Source of the DNA: Delphinapterus leucas
Taxonomy: Eukaryota; Chordata; Mammalia; Artiodactyla; Monodontidae
DNA length: 64,000 bases
Reading direction: 5' to 3'
Assembly (NCBI RefSeq): GCF_002288925.2
Contig: NW_022098076.1
Coordinates: 68,243,323 to 68,307,322, forward strand
Part shown: in pieces, positions 34,059 to 46,360 of the stretch
How positions within the stretch are numbered: the first letter of the stretch is position 1
Layout of the letters: each line of letters starts with the position of its first letter
Notes under the pieces: model-generated
What the model was told of the DNA's origin: nothing
The model's database searches: none
Seen by the model: only the letters and a program-made list of their open reading frames with translations
Position numbers and translations under genes: made by a program

Positions 34059-35643
34059 AAATTTTGTTCTGATGAGTTATGCTATGTCTAATTTGTTTTA
34101 CTTTATAGAAACTAATAAAACCCAACTTCCTACCATTTCTTAACTTTTATTGTCTCACGAAACGTGTCCTTTTAGCAATGCACCCCTTTAGTGGTTTAGG
34201 GCCCCCTTCTAAGTAAGGTCTGACTTCCCCAGCCAGCAGATACCTGAGAATGTTTTTCTTCTTTTTCTGATTTGTCTCTGAGGAGAAAACAGCTTTTAAC
34301 TTATTCTTTTCTTTTGGATTTAAAAAAATTAAAAGACATGCTAGTTAATTAGTAATCATCATTATAACATACATAATATATATTAATGAGGTACAGTAAT
34401 GACACATTTAAAGTAAAAAAATCATAAAAATGTATGTACCAAAAGACCAATGCCCATATTGGTCACATATCAGGAAACTGGAATCCAGAAATACAAACTC
34501 AATTGCACAGGATCAGAGAGAAAACTGGGGTTATATCAAAGAAACTGTAGGAAAAATCAGGAATAGATTTAGCCTCCAGTTACCCCACAGGTCACCTACT
34601 GCAACACCATTTTTTGAAACTGTTACTAAAACAAATAATTGAAATAATCTATGATAGTTTTCTAATCCCTTTTCCATCCTTATCTCTGTAGGTACCTCTT
34701 TACTGAAGGTTCGAAAATTTGTAAAATACTGTTATTTGCGTAAGTCAAATTAGAGAGTGTAGATTTACTGAAGTAAATAAAATTGTCAATATAGTTATCA
34801 CTTACTTCTGAACTATCTCTTGGGCCCTAGATTTGGGTGGCTTACAGGGTTTCAGGCAGGAAAACGTCTCCCTCATTCTGGAACGTCCAATTCTCAGCGT
34901 GATGAATGTTACAGGTGCTCAAATTACAGTGTTTGGGAATGTTTAATGAATGACCAGGGCAGATGGACTATATTATTCTTTATCATGAACAGATATGTCT
35001 ACAATATCAAGTCTGAAATTTGAGAATGTATTCTTTGTCATTCCAAATTTCATGAGTGATTGAAATGGCCTACTAAAATAAATGAATCATTGCATCTCAG
35101 TACCAAGATAGGACTAGCTTTCTTCTTGTTGACGTGGCTTTAATTTTAATCTGATTTCTGAGGAGTAAATGGCATAGGTACTTCGAATGAAAATAATATA
35201 GATTTCATTAGATATTCATAACCATCTATTCCCTACCCTTGAATTAATGTGTTAAAAATCCCTACATGTGATTACTTACAGTAATTTCAATGAAATGACT
35301 TAGATTTATTTAAACTATGCTGTTTAAGGAAGAAAAATGATTGTGGACAGACTCTTTTTTTGTAATATTATCAGGCAATATTTGTTGTTTGGGGAGAGTT
35401 TGAGAAAGCTTGAAGGAGGAGACCTTATTTCTGTTTTCCTAAAAGAATGAACTGGTAAACAGAGATATAACTCTATAGACATTGAATTTTACACTATTGG
35501 TTGATATGAGTAGTGATTGATTTTTTCTAATCCAGCATTCAATTGACTGTCCTATATTCAGTTACTTATACCGTATTTATCACTAATATTTTAGTAATAA
35601 AAATGCCCAGATTAAAAAATCAGCTTATATTAAAAGTTAAAAT
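34059..35643. other. Unassigned AT-rich non-coding DNA
   Basis: The phrase ATCAGGAAACTGGAATCCAG with CAATTGCACAGGATCAGAGA at about 34468-34519 weakly recalls an antisense MIR, but is too diverged to call. The remainder shows no gene or repeat. Confidence 0.5.
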
Positions 35644-35882
35644 AACATGGATTTTTTTTTTTTTTTTTTTTTTTTTTGCGGTATGCGGGCCCCTCACTGT
35701 TGTGGCCTCTCCCGTTGCGGAGCACAGGCTCCGGACATGCAGGCCCAGCGGCCATGCCTCATGGGCCCAGCCGCTCCGCGGCACGCTGGATCCTCCCAAA
35801 CCGGGGCACGAACCCGTGTCCCCTGCATCAGCAGGCAGACTCTCAACCACTGCGCCACCAGGGAAGCCCAACATGGATTTTT
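35644..35882 (-). mobile_element. CHR-type SINE, short form
   Basis: The head is at 35869 on the minus strand; the tail is a T-run at 35652-35677 (26 T, including target bases). The target-site duplication AACATGGATTTTT is perfect at 35644-35656 and 35870-35882. Several body positions differ from other copies here (for example GGATCCTCCC rather than GGATCTTCCC), a difference shared with the SINE at 62356-62583, so these two may belong to one subgroup. Confidence 0.94.
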
Positions 35883-35999
35883 AAAAACAACTTTATCTGC
35901 TAATATCAAAACATAAAGTTATTACGGACAACTACTAAAATTTAAAAAATACAAAGACATAAATTAAATTTGCCTGTATTATTCCCCCTAACAACTGAA

Positions 36000-36235
36000 A
36001 TAGTTTTGTAACATTTTCTTTAAAAAGTGTTCTTTTTAAAATTAGTGTATGTGGCTGTGTCTATGTGTGTGTGTTTGTACACTAACACACACAAATGATT
36101 ATAGTTGTGTGTGTGAATAACTGTACACTGTTCTGTACCCCACCCTGTTCATGTCATGTCATAAAATGCTACATGCATTTTATCATGAGTGGGCTGTAAC
36201 CATTCTCTTGCTATTGGGCAATTTAGTTATTTCCA
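36000..36235 (-). repeat. Possible old L1/HAL1-like fragment with TG/CA tract
   Basis: The part CTACATGCATTTTATCATGA, followed by TTGCTATTGGGCAATTTAGT and TATTTCCAAAGG, resembles a widespread L1-type passage in which CTATTGATGGACATTTAGG precedes TTGTTTCC. The TG/CA alternation at 36064-36115 includes a perfect 10-bp hairpin. The family call is weak. Confidence 0.4.
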
Positions 36236-36244
36236 AAGGTCATG

Positions 36245-36362
36245 GATTAATATAATCATAGAGCTGGAAGGGGGCTTAGAGAAGATTTAATCCAGTCCCT
36301 TTCCTTGTATAATTAGATTTTATAGTTAGGACTAAGGTCTAGAAAGGTTAACTGACTTAGAC
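36245..36362 (-). repeat. MIR3/L3-type fragment (antisense)
   Basis: ATCATAGAGCTGGAAGGGGG, TTAGAGAAGATTTAATCCAG and then GTCTAGAAAGGTTAACTGAC follow a common mammalian pattern in which an AGAGCTGGAAGGGACC head precedes a region like GAGAGGTTAAGTGACTT. This is the tail shared by MIR3 and L3 in reverse complement. Confidence 0.65.
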
Positions 36363-38179
36363 ATTTTTTTTTCTTTAGAAAATAAATGAGTTATGTAATT
36401 CCAGAAATACTTTTTTTCTTTAAAAAAATAGAAGTGAAAGAAAAATAAACTTAATTGTCAAGGCATATTCAAAATAGAATAAAAAATGTGGCTGAGTAAT
36501 CTCATTGGGGTGACTAATATATCATTCGCTGTAAATATTTTCTTCCCATTTTAAAGGCAAAATGCATTCATAAAACAACTCTTATAGTCTCTATCACTGT
36601 AAGAGAGGGGCACACAAAATATGGCGTTGTATGAAAATCAGAAAATGAATTTCCAGTCTACTTTCTTCACTTAATTGCATGGCTATAAAGTAAGCACACA
36701 TTGAAAAGTAAACTTGGCTTTTAAAATTCTTTCCATTCTAATAATCTAAGTTATTGCAAGAACAATAATACTTTTTCCACTCTAGGATGTAACTACTTGG
36801 CATTTAACTTATATATTTCATTTCCTTATAGAGTGTTGTGGACACTAATTTATGGCTTCTTCGTCATTCTAAACAATAGTTTAGTTGGAAAATGCCCTGA
36901 GGTTTAAGGCACATGTCAGTTCTTGAGAGTTTTGCCTTTTCTGTTCTAATGTTATCCAGAGGTGTGATTTTTTTTTTTTTTTTTTAAGTAGGTACATCAA
37001 TGAGCTATGCTTTGTTTTCCAAGAGCAGTGTGATGGTGAAACCAAACCTCTTCACTGATGAAGGCCTAGGTCTTCTAATGTCTAGACCCAGTTAAGACAA
37101 CTAACTGGACAAAGAGTCAGAAGAGTCAGAAATGCTGGCAGTTATTCTAGGCTGTGGAGAACATTTCCTTGCCAAATTACTTAAAGCTATCATTTAATGT
37201 ATAAACTCAAGTATCATCAAACTTTGAACAGGCTGGTGCCTATAAAAATCCTGTAACACTTCTGAAGAAACAGTTTTTAGTCCAAAGAATACTATCACAG
37301 ATTTTGTCTAAAGTACTGGTAGAGTAAAATTTGAGAAGAAAATTAGATTCTATCAGCTATCAGTGCCTGCCTTTGCCACCAATGAAATGGAATCTCTAGT
37401 ATTAGCTCCCTCTTCCCCCATCCCCCCCATCTCCCCCATCCCGATCCCTAACATTTCCAGCCGACGGTTCACATTTTCCCCTGAATGTTCCCCTGGTACT
37501 TCAAACTTACTATATCCCAACCAGAACTCATCACCTCCTCCCAACCCTGTCTGTTTTGTCATGCTTGTATTTGTACCTAATGGGGTTCGGTACTTGGTTC
37601 TTGAAAGAGTGAACTTATACCTTGAGAATAGTCCGTTCTCAACAGAATTGCTCTAAGATTTGGGCCAGCCTTATCTGGTTATTCATTGTGTCATATCTCT
37701 CCAAGCAACGTCATTGAACGTTTAAGAAAACTAAAAAGAGGATTTTTTTCAGTACAGTGTTTTTTAAGCACACAAAGCCTTGGATTCAACTGATTGGGAG
37801 TTTATCCCTTCAACTCTCAACCTCATAGGTTTTATGGTTCTTGTGTCTTTGCGCAAACTGTACAGATAATGATACGGTATCCTTGCCCAGGCGTTTTATG
37901 GATTGTATCCAATTATCCCATGTAGATGTCTTTAATCTGAATACACATTACCCTTACTTATTAGGTGAGGAAACAGGAAGCAGCGGCACAGGGCAGCCAA
38001 GCAATGTGGGTGGGACTTGGAGCCATTCAGACTACTCCAGTACCCGGGGCTGCCATGTGGGAGCATTTCTCTGTTGTGCTGAATTTCCAGGATATGTTGC
38101 TTCTGAAGGTTCCAGGATAACATCTGGGGATGTTACTATCAGGACCACACTGTGAGCCCCAGACTGAACCAGATCATGG
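36363..38179. other. Unassigned DNA with short low-complexity runs
   Basis: A T-run lies at about 36968-36985 and a C-rich CCCCCCATCTCCCCCATCCC tract at about 37424-37442. A weak antisense MIR-like stretch may lie at 37962-38040 (GGTGAGGAAACAGG). The proline/serine-rich frame at 37363-37656 comes from the C-rich tract and shows no domain. Confidence 0.5.
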
Positions 38180-38560
38180 AATTTGATTAATAAGAATCAG
38201 AGCGTTAGAAAAGATCTTGGATATCATCTTGTTCAATTACTTATGCGTGAATCCTTTTTAAACAAATTTATGATCTGAGTTCATTCAGTCCTTATTTGAA
38301 TCCCACCAGTGTTAGGGAACTCATTACCTCTTAAGTCAGCTTACCACATTTTCCTCATTGCTAGAAAGAGCTTCTTAGAGTCATGCCATAGCTCGTGTTC
38401 TTTCAGTTTTCATTCATTTGTGCAAGCTCTTCTCTTAAACTACCCAGGATATGTCTCATATTCCTCCATAGGATGGTTGTTCCAGGATGAGAACATAAAT
38501 ACCATACCCCTTCTCTGAGTCCTCTTCCTTAGGCTAAATATCCTTAGTTCTCTCAAATGT
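38180..38560 (-). repeat. L3/CR1-type LINE fragment (antisense)
   Basis: The left part has GAAAAGATCTTGGATATCAT, where the family has a phrase like GGAAGGGACCTTAGAGATCAT. The middle has TGAATCCCACCAGTGTTAGG and GAACTCATTACCTCTTAAGT, and then CTAGAAAGAGCTTCTTAGAG. These phrases in this order are typical of reverse-complement L3/CR1, an ancient LINE. The frame at 38309-38518 is a chance translation of it. Confidence 0.72.
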
Positions 38561-38724
38561 TTTTAATGTGGCACAAATTTTTATATTTCATTTTTTAAAA
38601 CCTCCTTTTTTGATCATACTCAAGTAAGTGTATGCACAGTATACTGTTTATGATGGTGACTAATGAGCCCTACTTTCTTTTCTTCTCCATTTTCTTAGGA
38701 AGAGAAAAAGCAGTGATATGCTGC

Positions 38725-38794
38725 TTCCTCCCTTCACAATCAGCCTGTTTGTCTCTCCATCCCTTTCTTTCTCTATTTCTCTAACTCCGTCTCT

Positions 38795-38835
<41 letters not shown>
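38725..38835. repeat. CT-rich tract joined to a (CA)19 microsatellite
   Basis: A CTCT/TTTC-rich segment at 38725-38795 runs into a perfect (AC/CA) array at about 38798-38835, 19 dinucleotide units without interruption. Perfect arrays of this length are usually polymorphic in mammals. Confidence 0.95.
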
Positions 38836-38838
<3 letters not shown>

Positions 38839-38944
38839 TCAGTGCCTTGGTTCCTGCTCAGACTAAGAATTGCCTAAACAAGTGTAGCTCATGCCTGCAG
38901 ACTAGTATTATAAAAATAATTTGGCTTTCAGCTGCACACAGGAA

Positions 38945-39115
38945 GATATGAATTCCAGCATTGCCACTTACTAGCTAACTCAGTGCACTTCTGTTTCTTC
39001 ATCTGCAAAATGGAAAATTGAATTCTTTTCACACTGGCAAGTGGTGACTATTAAATGAAATAGTAAATGTGAGAGTGCCTGGCTTATAATAATAAGTGCT
39101 CAAGAACTATGAGTT
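38945..39115 (+). repeat. MIR SINE
   Basis: GAATTCCAGCATTGCCACTT, ACTAGCTAACTCAGTGCACT, TTCTTCATCTGCAAAATGGA and GAGTGCCTGGCTTATAATAA with GTGCTCAAGAACTATGAG reproduce the MIR core and tail in sense. The tRNA-like head is missing. Confidence 0.8.
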
Positions 39116-39949
39116 TCCGTTCTACTGTGGGTCTACATTCTCAAGAGCCCACCTACCAGTTTTATTATGGTTTGCTGCATCAAACACATATGTTTGCTTT
39201 CAGAACTTAGTCATCCCATATTTTTTTAATACAGCAAATCTTCAGTGTTCAAAATTAGTATAGCATGTTTGAATTTAAACACTTGTAATTGAAAGAAGTG
39301 AAAATCCAAACAATGCTTTGGGTGAGGCAAATGCTCTGCAGGAAGAGATGATCATTGGAAACAGCTTGTCATATAGATGAGCAATGCCCCTTGGCACTGT
39401 TTTAAAAGCAAAAAAAAAAAAAATAGATTTTACATATGGCAAAGCGCTTATGTATATTTATCCAGCTGGGCACATTATTAATTGTCTTCTTTAGCAGCTT
39501 GAGCCTGTGCTATACTGTAATTACACAGACTTTTTTTCTTCCCTCTTGCAGACTTCTCTTCTGCCCTATTTAGAAAAAAATTCATTGAACATTTTTTTTC
39601 TTCAATAATTCCCTTTCGCCTTCTTGTGTTTGAAAAAGATAATGTCACTGAACCACAGTGGGCACTAGCAAAATCTAATCAGTAAGAGGCCTCATCTTTC
39701 TCACCAACAGTTTTTCAACCTCAACCCCATCAACACCCTTGACTGTCCTGTCTCCATCTTGGCTCCGATTCACATTATGCTTTCAACTCCAAGGTTAGCT
39801 AGGGGGACTGAGTGTGGCCACACTACCTCTCTGGTCCATGTTCTCCCCAGACTAAGACACCTGGATTCCAAAAGTGAACACCTTCCTGAGGGTCAAACCA
39901 CTTGCATGAGGTCTTTCTCCCTTTATTCTAAGGAACACAAAGTCTTGCT
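39116..39949. other. Unassigned DNA, part of it a possible regulatory element
   Basis: The part 39430-39545 has two E-box words and several ATTA-core words without a repeat signature. An A-run lies at about 39410-39423. The GC-richer part, 39690-39949, may be an upstream extension of the L2 that follows, but I cannot align it by eye. Confidence 0.45.
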
Positions 39950-40520
39950 TTAATGACCTCTTACTAACCAATTTCCCTGTATCCACTCTACCTGCCCTCC
40001 TACATGTCCACCATATTGGAGTAGACTAATTTTGTAAAAACACAAATCTATCAGTTTCCATGTCCCTGAATAAAGCTCTCTAGTGGCTTCCCATTTGTCT
40101 TCTGGTATAAATACAGATCTTCCCCTGGGTTACAAGGTTCCAGATGGTCTGACTCTTGTCCGCTTCCTTAGTCTCACACCAGTCTCCACTTTGCCATAAT
40201 TCACTCAAATTTGCCTCCTTTCTCCTTTCTTTGGCTCTATGCAGTTTCTTCTAGTTCATGCTTTCACCCACTTTCCCTCTTTCTGGTTAACTCTGATTCA
40301 TCCTACATATTCAGGGAATCCTTACCTGAACCATTTCATGTTCTTTTTTCCTCAGAACACCTCTTTCAGTTCTTAATTACTTTAGAACTATTTTAAATAT
40401 TGATTATTTTATTAATACCTGTGTCCCTTATGAGATTATAAGCCTTTTGAAAGTGGAAACTGAGTCTTTTTTTGGTCACCATGATCTCCCCGGTACCTAG
40501 CATGGTCTGGCATATATTTA
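39950..40520 (+). repeat. L2 LINE
   Basis: A long sense copy: CACAAATCTATCAGTTTCCA, then AGCTCTCTAGTGGCTTCCCA, CTTCTGGTATAAATACAGAT, CCAGATGGTCTGACTCTTGT, then GAATCCTTACCTGAACCATT and the 3' unit ATGAGATTATAAGCCTTTTG with GTACCTAGCATGGTCTGGCA. The order matches the L2 3' kilobase closely, although bases are diverged. Confidence 0.8.
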
Positions 40521-41203
40521 ACATATTCATATATTATATACATATTAATATCAATAGTTACAGAGGATTAATTAATAATAGTTAAATAATAGTTACAGAG
40601 AATTAATAAATAAAGGTAGGAGCTTCTATGGAAGGGGACAGATAGTAATTAGTTGTTGATCAATTGTTCTAAAATTGTAGGTAATTTTAGTAAAGGAGGT
40701 TAGTATCTTAAGATTACTTACTAAAAGTTTTTTAAGGCAGTGGGAGCCTTGTATCTAAATACTTCAATAACTTGTATCATGCTCCTGCCCTCCCCCCCAT
40801 TTAATAACAGAATAAAGAGGGAAAAGAAACGTATTCTACAAGGAAGGCCACTTTCCTTCAATGGATATATGTTATTACCTCGAAAGTGTTTACCATTCTT
40901 TGAGAATAAGGGGTTGTTACTTTTAAAAATGCCAAATAAGGAAACATTTTAATGATAACCTTGAAAACACATAAACCTGGTCTCTAGCATTTTCTGGCTT
41001 TAAAAAGTCCTAACAGAAGCTTATGTAAATGAGATATTTCATTCTCGCTGCTACAGTGAAGAGGGATAAGTCAAATTTTATAGTTAAAAGGGTTTCAAAG
41101 TCAATTGAGCTGCTGTTTACTCCCTTCCTCTTCATTGTAAAGATTTTCCACTAGGGTTAATATACTAGATATGTTATGAAAAGCAGGCAAATACATATTA
41201 TAG
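40521..41203. other. Unassigned AT-rich non-coding DNA
   Basis: A local imperfect duplication of ATAGTTACAGAG-GATTAAT type (about 40554-40606) is the only structure noticed. No gene was seen. Confidence 0.55.
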
Positions 41204-41441
41204 AGCAATTGATTTTTTTTTTTTTTTTTTTTTTTTGCAGTACACGGGCCTCTCACTGTCGTGGCCTCTCCCGTTGCGGAGCATAGGCTCCAATGCACAG
41301 GCTCAGCGGCCATGGCTCCCGGGCCCAGCCGCTCGGCGGCATGTGGGATCTTCCCGGACTGGGGCATGAATGCGTGTCCCCTGCATCGGCAGGTGGACTC
41401 TCAACCACTGCGCCACTAGGGAAGCCCAAGCAATTGATTTT
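41204..41441 (-). mobile_element. CHR-type SINE, short form
   Basis: The head is at 41428 on the minus strand. The tail is a T-run at 41213-41236 (24 T). Target-site duplication AGCAATTGATTTT is perfect at 41204-41216 and 41429-41441 (13 bp). Compared with sister copies it has lost a few bases in the body near 41291-41294, where others have the CCGGACGCGCAGG context. Confidence 0.93.
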
Positions 41442-44400
41442 AAATTTTCATTTGGAGCCCCTCTGGGATATTACTAGTGATGCTCTCAGAGCATATGTGT
41501 GTCTGGGCCAGTAGCCAGGGATTTAAGTCGGCAACTTGATTTTTTAAGGAGAAATGGGTCCCTTAGGATTACTGCAGGTATATAGCAGCAAGCTGAAAAG
41601 TAGAGTCAGGCTTTCTGCGTCGTTTTGGCCAGAGTTCTAACTCAGGGAGCCAGTCCTGAGTTTTGTTGGACTTGTAAAGTGACCCTCCTAAAGCTAGGTG
41701 ACTCTCAGGAAAAGCAAAAGCTTTCAATCCACACTTTTCATTTCCAAAAGATTGAAAGAAAAATCCATCAAATTACTGACAGACGCATCAACCTTGAAAT
41801 GTCTCTTCGTACTGAAAGAGAAGTTAAAAACTAATTACTATTGACTATTTGCCCCCTGAAACGGGTCTGAGGGAGGAGGAATAAAAGCAGAGGTTTGTGT
41901 AACACAGAAATGAATGGTTCGGACCACTCAAAAGAAAGTTATTGCCAATACTGAAATTGCTTCGTCATTGTTTTGCATATAAGAACAGACAACTGTAAAT
42001 TTGTATAAAATAGTTACACTATTTGATAAAATCCTAGCATTGAGTTAGAAGGGAGTTTCGAGATCTTCAAGTCTAGGCTTGTTTTATAGAAAAGAAAATT
42101 AATGGATTGGCAATTGTCAAGCCAATATGAAGGGATTCAGGGTGGTTTGGATATATATTTATTGTTTTGCATTCTTCTGATTCTCCCAGTATCAGACTGA
42201 GAGTTTTGATGGCTAGGATTGCGATCTGAGTTCCAGGACCAGGGTACTGCTCTCTGGCCTACCTTGGGTCAGACCCTTCTCAAGGTCACATTGTCCGCAC
42301 CTCAACCATTATTGGGCTTTCTACGTAGTACAGTGGTGTGTTTGGTCTGGTCTGTCTCCACCACCTAATATCATCACTGGAACTGTGTTTTTTTCTTCTG
42401 TGAATCCCACATGTTTTATACAGTGATTGGCAAGCTGTGGTGTGCAATAATTATTCTTTGCTGTGAAAATAAGTGATCAAAAACTGAATTATAGCTTTCT
42501 ACTCAGTTACATTTAGAAGATTTCTCTACAAGTAGAAATGATTTTTTTCCTTCATTTTTCTGAGTATTTTTATGGAGATTAATTAGTTGATGAAAATCTA
42601 TTTGTTACAGAGTTAGGGACTTGAGAGTGAAGAGGCTAGAGCAGAGCCTAGGGGGAAGAAGGAGCATATATATTTGAGGGTTTTACATTAATCAAAAATG
42701 TTTTCATCAGGGGATCTGTACAACTTTATAGTATGATTTATCATTCTGAAATATCTGAATTTTAACTTAAAATTTTATGCTTGGGAAGAGAATAGATAGG
42801 AGATACAATAGAGATGTACAGTTGTCTACCCTTATAAGATAGTTTTGGCCTATTAAGTAAAAAGTTACAAAAATTCTTAATAGAGCCCTCCAAAGTGTGT
42901 ATGAGACTAGTTTATGACATATTTAATACAGAACTTAGATATGAAGCAACTAATAATAAATTAGAACATACTGGAGAATAAAACTAAAATTATAAAATAC
43001 TCTCTTAATAGCACCTTGTCAATGACCGAACACATATTTATACCCTTGGAGTTTCATAGCATGTATTCTTTAAAAATAGTATCGTGTATTTCCTCTTAAG
43101 ATTTCACTGGGGAAAATATTAATATTTCCAGCTTACTGTATTTATTTACCCCATGCAGCCCTTGCATTACTATTTTCTTTGGTTTCACCAGAAACCCAAG
43201 AAGAGCTTGAGATACGGGCATTCTGCCAGGAGGTGAACCAAAGCAATTTTGGTTACAGTTGATTTGTGGTTTGATCTTTGAAGATGTACTTCACTTTGAT
43301 CTAACTTTTAGGAAGTCATTGCAATTCAGGGGAGCCAAATGTGGTAAGTGCCTGAAGACAGTGACTTTAGTGCATATGTTTTATCAGCTGGATATTTTTT
43401 CTTAGCCAGAAGGAAAATTATGAGTTCTTCATATAATTTATTTGATAGAAGAAAGGCAGTCATATAGCTTTTAAAAGAGTTAATGATTGATTATTCCATT
43501 AGCCCAGGAACAATACATAATCTATAGGAAAATTATCAGTATTGGTTTCTGACAAATGGTTTCCCATTATATTCAGTACTCCCACATTTGGAGATCAGTA
43601 TTGTTATGAGAAAGAGAGAGGGGGAAGCTGTTTTTTGTATATATTTTTACAAAGATACTGCAAATTTTGTATGTTATATATATTGCAGATTTTGTGTTAT
43701 AAAAATAAACATTACTACAAAAATTAAATGTGCATATAAATAACAAATAGCAACTTCACTAAGTCACAAAATAATAGGACAAAGGGATGCTGCTTGCAGT
43801 TTGAAATAGGTAATTTTCAGATAAATAAAATTACGTTATATTTTACTACACAGTGAGTAAAATGCATGGAAATTGTTACTTCAAGCTTACCTATATACAT
43901 ACACTTTAAACCTATAAACAGGTACAAGAGAGCACAGATCATTTTCTTAATTCAAACAACAGCATTTCTGAATACAATTTAGCTATGATTTATCCTTTCC
44001 CTCCTAACCGGTATAATTTCAAATATATTTTAAAAGAGAGACTTTTGCAAGTGATGGCTTTTCACTATGTTACCCTTCCTTGAGTTGAAAGCATATTTTC
44101 TCTACCTAATAATTCTCTATGTGTATGAAGAGGAGTGAGTTTTAGCTCTATTCCTTATATTGGTCCAGCAGACTGAAAGATTGATTTATAGTTATATATC
44201 CTTAAATGCAATCTATTATAGTGAAGCAATTTGCTTATGTAATGAAGTTTTCGTTAAGGACGTAACATCCTACTATGTAATTATACACATATACATATCA
44301 TAGATAAATCACAAGTTAGTGAATGTAAAACAACCTTCTAATCAGTTCTTAAAAATACATATTTGTAAGATTTTGTCTTTTATTTATTGCAAAAAATATA

Positions 44401-45194
44401 AACTATGGATGGAATTTTATTCTTCCTCTTTTTATTTAAACCACTGTATTCAGCTCAACTGAAAAGCCAAGTAAAGTGCTCCCTTTCATTCCCACTCCAA
44501 TGCAATTGTCCTGAGAGCACAATCTTTTATAACATTAAGGCAAAAAAAAATTTATTTAGTAATAAATGTTTAATAGGTATATTTTTATTTTAATTAAGGA
44601 TATATATAATAGGAAAAGCCTTACAAAACTTATAACCAGAAATTATGTCAAATAGTGAAGTACAACTTAGAGGTCAAATCAATATTCCTATGTTCAAATG
44701 GGAACAACCACTTTTCTTGTTTTATGCATATACATTAAAAATAATTTTTTTGAACTATAGTTCTTAGCTTCTATTTATGTATCAATTCTAAATGAGTATC
44801 AGTGAGTCTATGCATTCTTCTGTTTTTTCACACATTTCGTATTTTAATGTTATACAATTATCTCAACATTGTTGACATATATATATGCTAATTACAACAA
44901 GAGACAGGAATAGAGTGGGTCATGATGCAGTATTCTAGAGCCTTCTGTGAAGAGTATCTAGGAACACTGTAAGAGAGAACTATATGAAGTCAGTTAGTAC
45001 ATGCTGTGTTTTTAGCAAAACTTCTGTTTTTTCTCCCTCAGAGAAGACACTTTCAATAGTAAAATAATTTTATCCTTTTATGTTGAATGTATTTTATTAT
45101 AGTGAGAACTTCTTGTCTTAAGAAACAAATTCTTTATCTTCCAAGATAGAGGAAAGCCTTTAGAATAAACAAACATTTAAAAAATCCTTTAAAA
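41442..45194. other. Unassigned AT-rich non-coding DNA (3.75 kb)
   Basis: A faint MIR3-like antisense stretch may lie at 42030-42125 (ATTGAGTTAGAAGGGAGTTT, CTTGTTTTATAGAAAAGAAA). Otherwise I recognise nothing. Short AT dinucleotide runs occur near 43673-43684 and 44876-44886. Open frames at 43542-43727 and 44405-44593 are small and featureless. Confidence 0.5.
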
Positions 45195-45600
45195 ATTGCT
45201 ATGAATTTTAGGGACTTCCCTGGTGGTCCAGTGGTAAAGAATCTGCCTTCCAATGCAGGGGACGTGGGTTTGATCCCTGGTCAGTGAACTAAGATCCCAC
45301 ATGCCATGGGGGCAACTAAGCCCATGCATCACAACTACTGAGCTTGCATGCTTCAACGAGAGAGCCTGCATGCTGCAAACTACAGAGCCCATGCTCCCTG
45401 AAGCCCGCGTGCCACAACTAGAGAGAGAAAACCCGCACGCCACAACTAGATAGAAGCCCACACACCACAATTAGAGAGAAGCTGGTGCTTGCAACGAAAG
45501 ATCCCTAATGCCTCAATGAAGATCCTGCGTGCCGCAACTAAGACCCGATGCAGCTCCCCCCAAAAAAACAGTAAAAAAAAAAAAATTGTTATGAATTTTA
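45195..45600 (+). mobile_element. Old, long CHR-family SINE
   Basis: The body at 45211-45584 begins GGGACTTCCCTGGTGGTCCA and, unlike the others, has GGTCAGTGAACTAAGATCCC after the tRNA region, close to the ruminant-shared form of the superfamily. The middle has extra CACAACTAGA-type units, making it the longest copy here (about 374 bases). The target-site duplication ATTGCTATGAATTTTA (45195-45210) against ATTGTTATGAATTTTA (45585-45600) has one mismatch in 16. Loss of most CpG sites fits an older, perhaps CHR-1-like, insertion. Confidence 0.88.
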
Positions 45601-45996
45601 AGCTAGGGCCTTCTCCGAGGACATGATTGTAGATCCTAATTTTGGAAATAAGAGTCATGTCCATCTAAAAGAGATAGCAGTGAGTTAGAAATAAGATCCA
45701 TTGACTTCTAACATGAGATTGTTTCCCTTACTTTGGAATGAAGCATCTCGGTGAACAGATGCTGAAGAAAGAGGTTCATCCACAGAAGGAGGTAAAATAC
45801 CCAAACCTGAAGTGGTCTCCCCACAATTGTTTTGTTTTGTTTTGCTTTTTTCATTCTGCTGTACTTACAGTGCAGGCCGTCGTTTAGGAAATACATCACT
45901 GCTTACCACTAGCTATCTTGAAAGTGAAACGTACTATTCTGGTCAAAGCCCCATTTCCCTAATGGAGATTAAAACTGGACAGAGAACCCGATGTAA
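45601..45996. other. Unassigned spacer between SINEs
   Basis: About 400 bases without a gene. A GTTTTGTTTTGTTTTGCTTTT patch lies at about 45829-45849. The rest seems unique. Confidence 0.55.
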
Positions 45997-46229
45997 AAAA
46001 AACAGTGTCGTGCTTCCCTGGTGGCGCAGTGGTTGAGAGTCCGCCTGCAGATGCACGGGACACGGGTTCGTGCCCCGGTCTGGGAAGATCCCACATGCCG
46101 CGGAGCGGCTGGGCCCGTGAGCCATGGCCGCTGAGCCTGCGCGTCCGGAGCCTGTGCTCCGCAGCGGGAGAGGCCACAGCAGTGAGAGGCCCGCGTACCG
46201 CAAAAAAAAAAAAAACAAAAAACAGTCTC
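45997..46229 (+). mobile_element. CHR-type SINE, short form
   Basis: The element runs from about 46010 (TGCTTCCCTGGTGGCGCAGT; the family GGGC start is damaged) to the A-rich tail ending near 46216. The target-site duplication AAAAAACAGTGTC (45997-46009) against AAAAAACAGTCTC (46217-46229) has one mismatch in 13. It retains many CpG sites (GCGTCCGGAGCC, CCGCGTACCGC), so it has decayed little. Confidence 0.9.
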
Positions 46230-46360
46230 AGAGCTTTTCCACTAACCGTCTGGGAAAAGCAACATTGGAGGTTTTATTTCTTGAAAAATACACAATGTCC
46301 ATATGACTAAATGCTATTTAGCTTCTTTTCAACCATAAGCTGCACATCCAGTCCTTAATT

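Noticed and set aside
33469..34060. Arg/Gly/Lys-rich open frames of up to 149 residues
   Set aside because: The repetitive part is the 21-bp minisatellite and the remainder is a SINE; there is no domain and no codon-usage signal independent of the repeat.
37363..37656. Proline/serine-rich 97-residue frame
   Set aside because: It is driven by a C-rich low-complexity tract, the other strand has an equally long open frame, and no domain or splice context supports it.
42420..42500. CAGTGATTGGCAAGCTGTGG considered as the edge of a hAT element like the one at 9705-9915
   Set aside because: Only the first 20 or so bases are similar; the following sequence does not match and no second edge was found.
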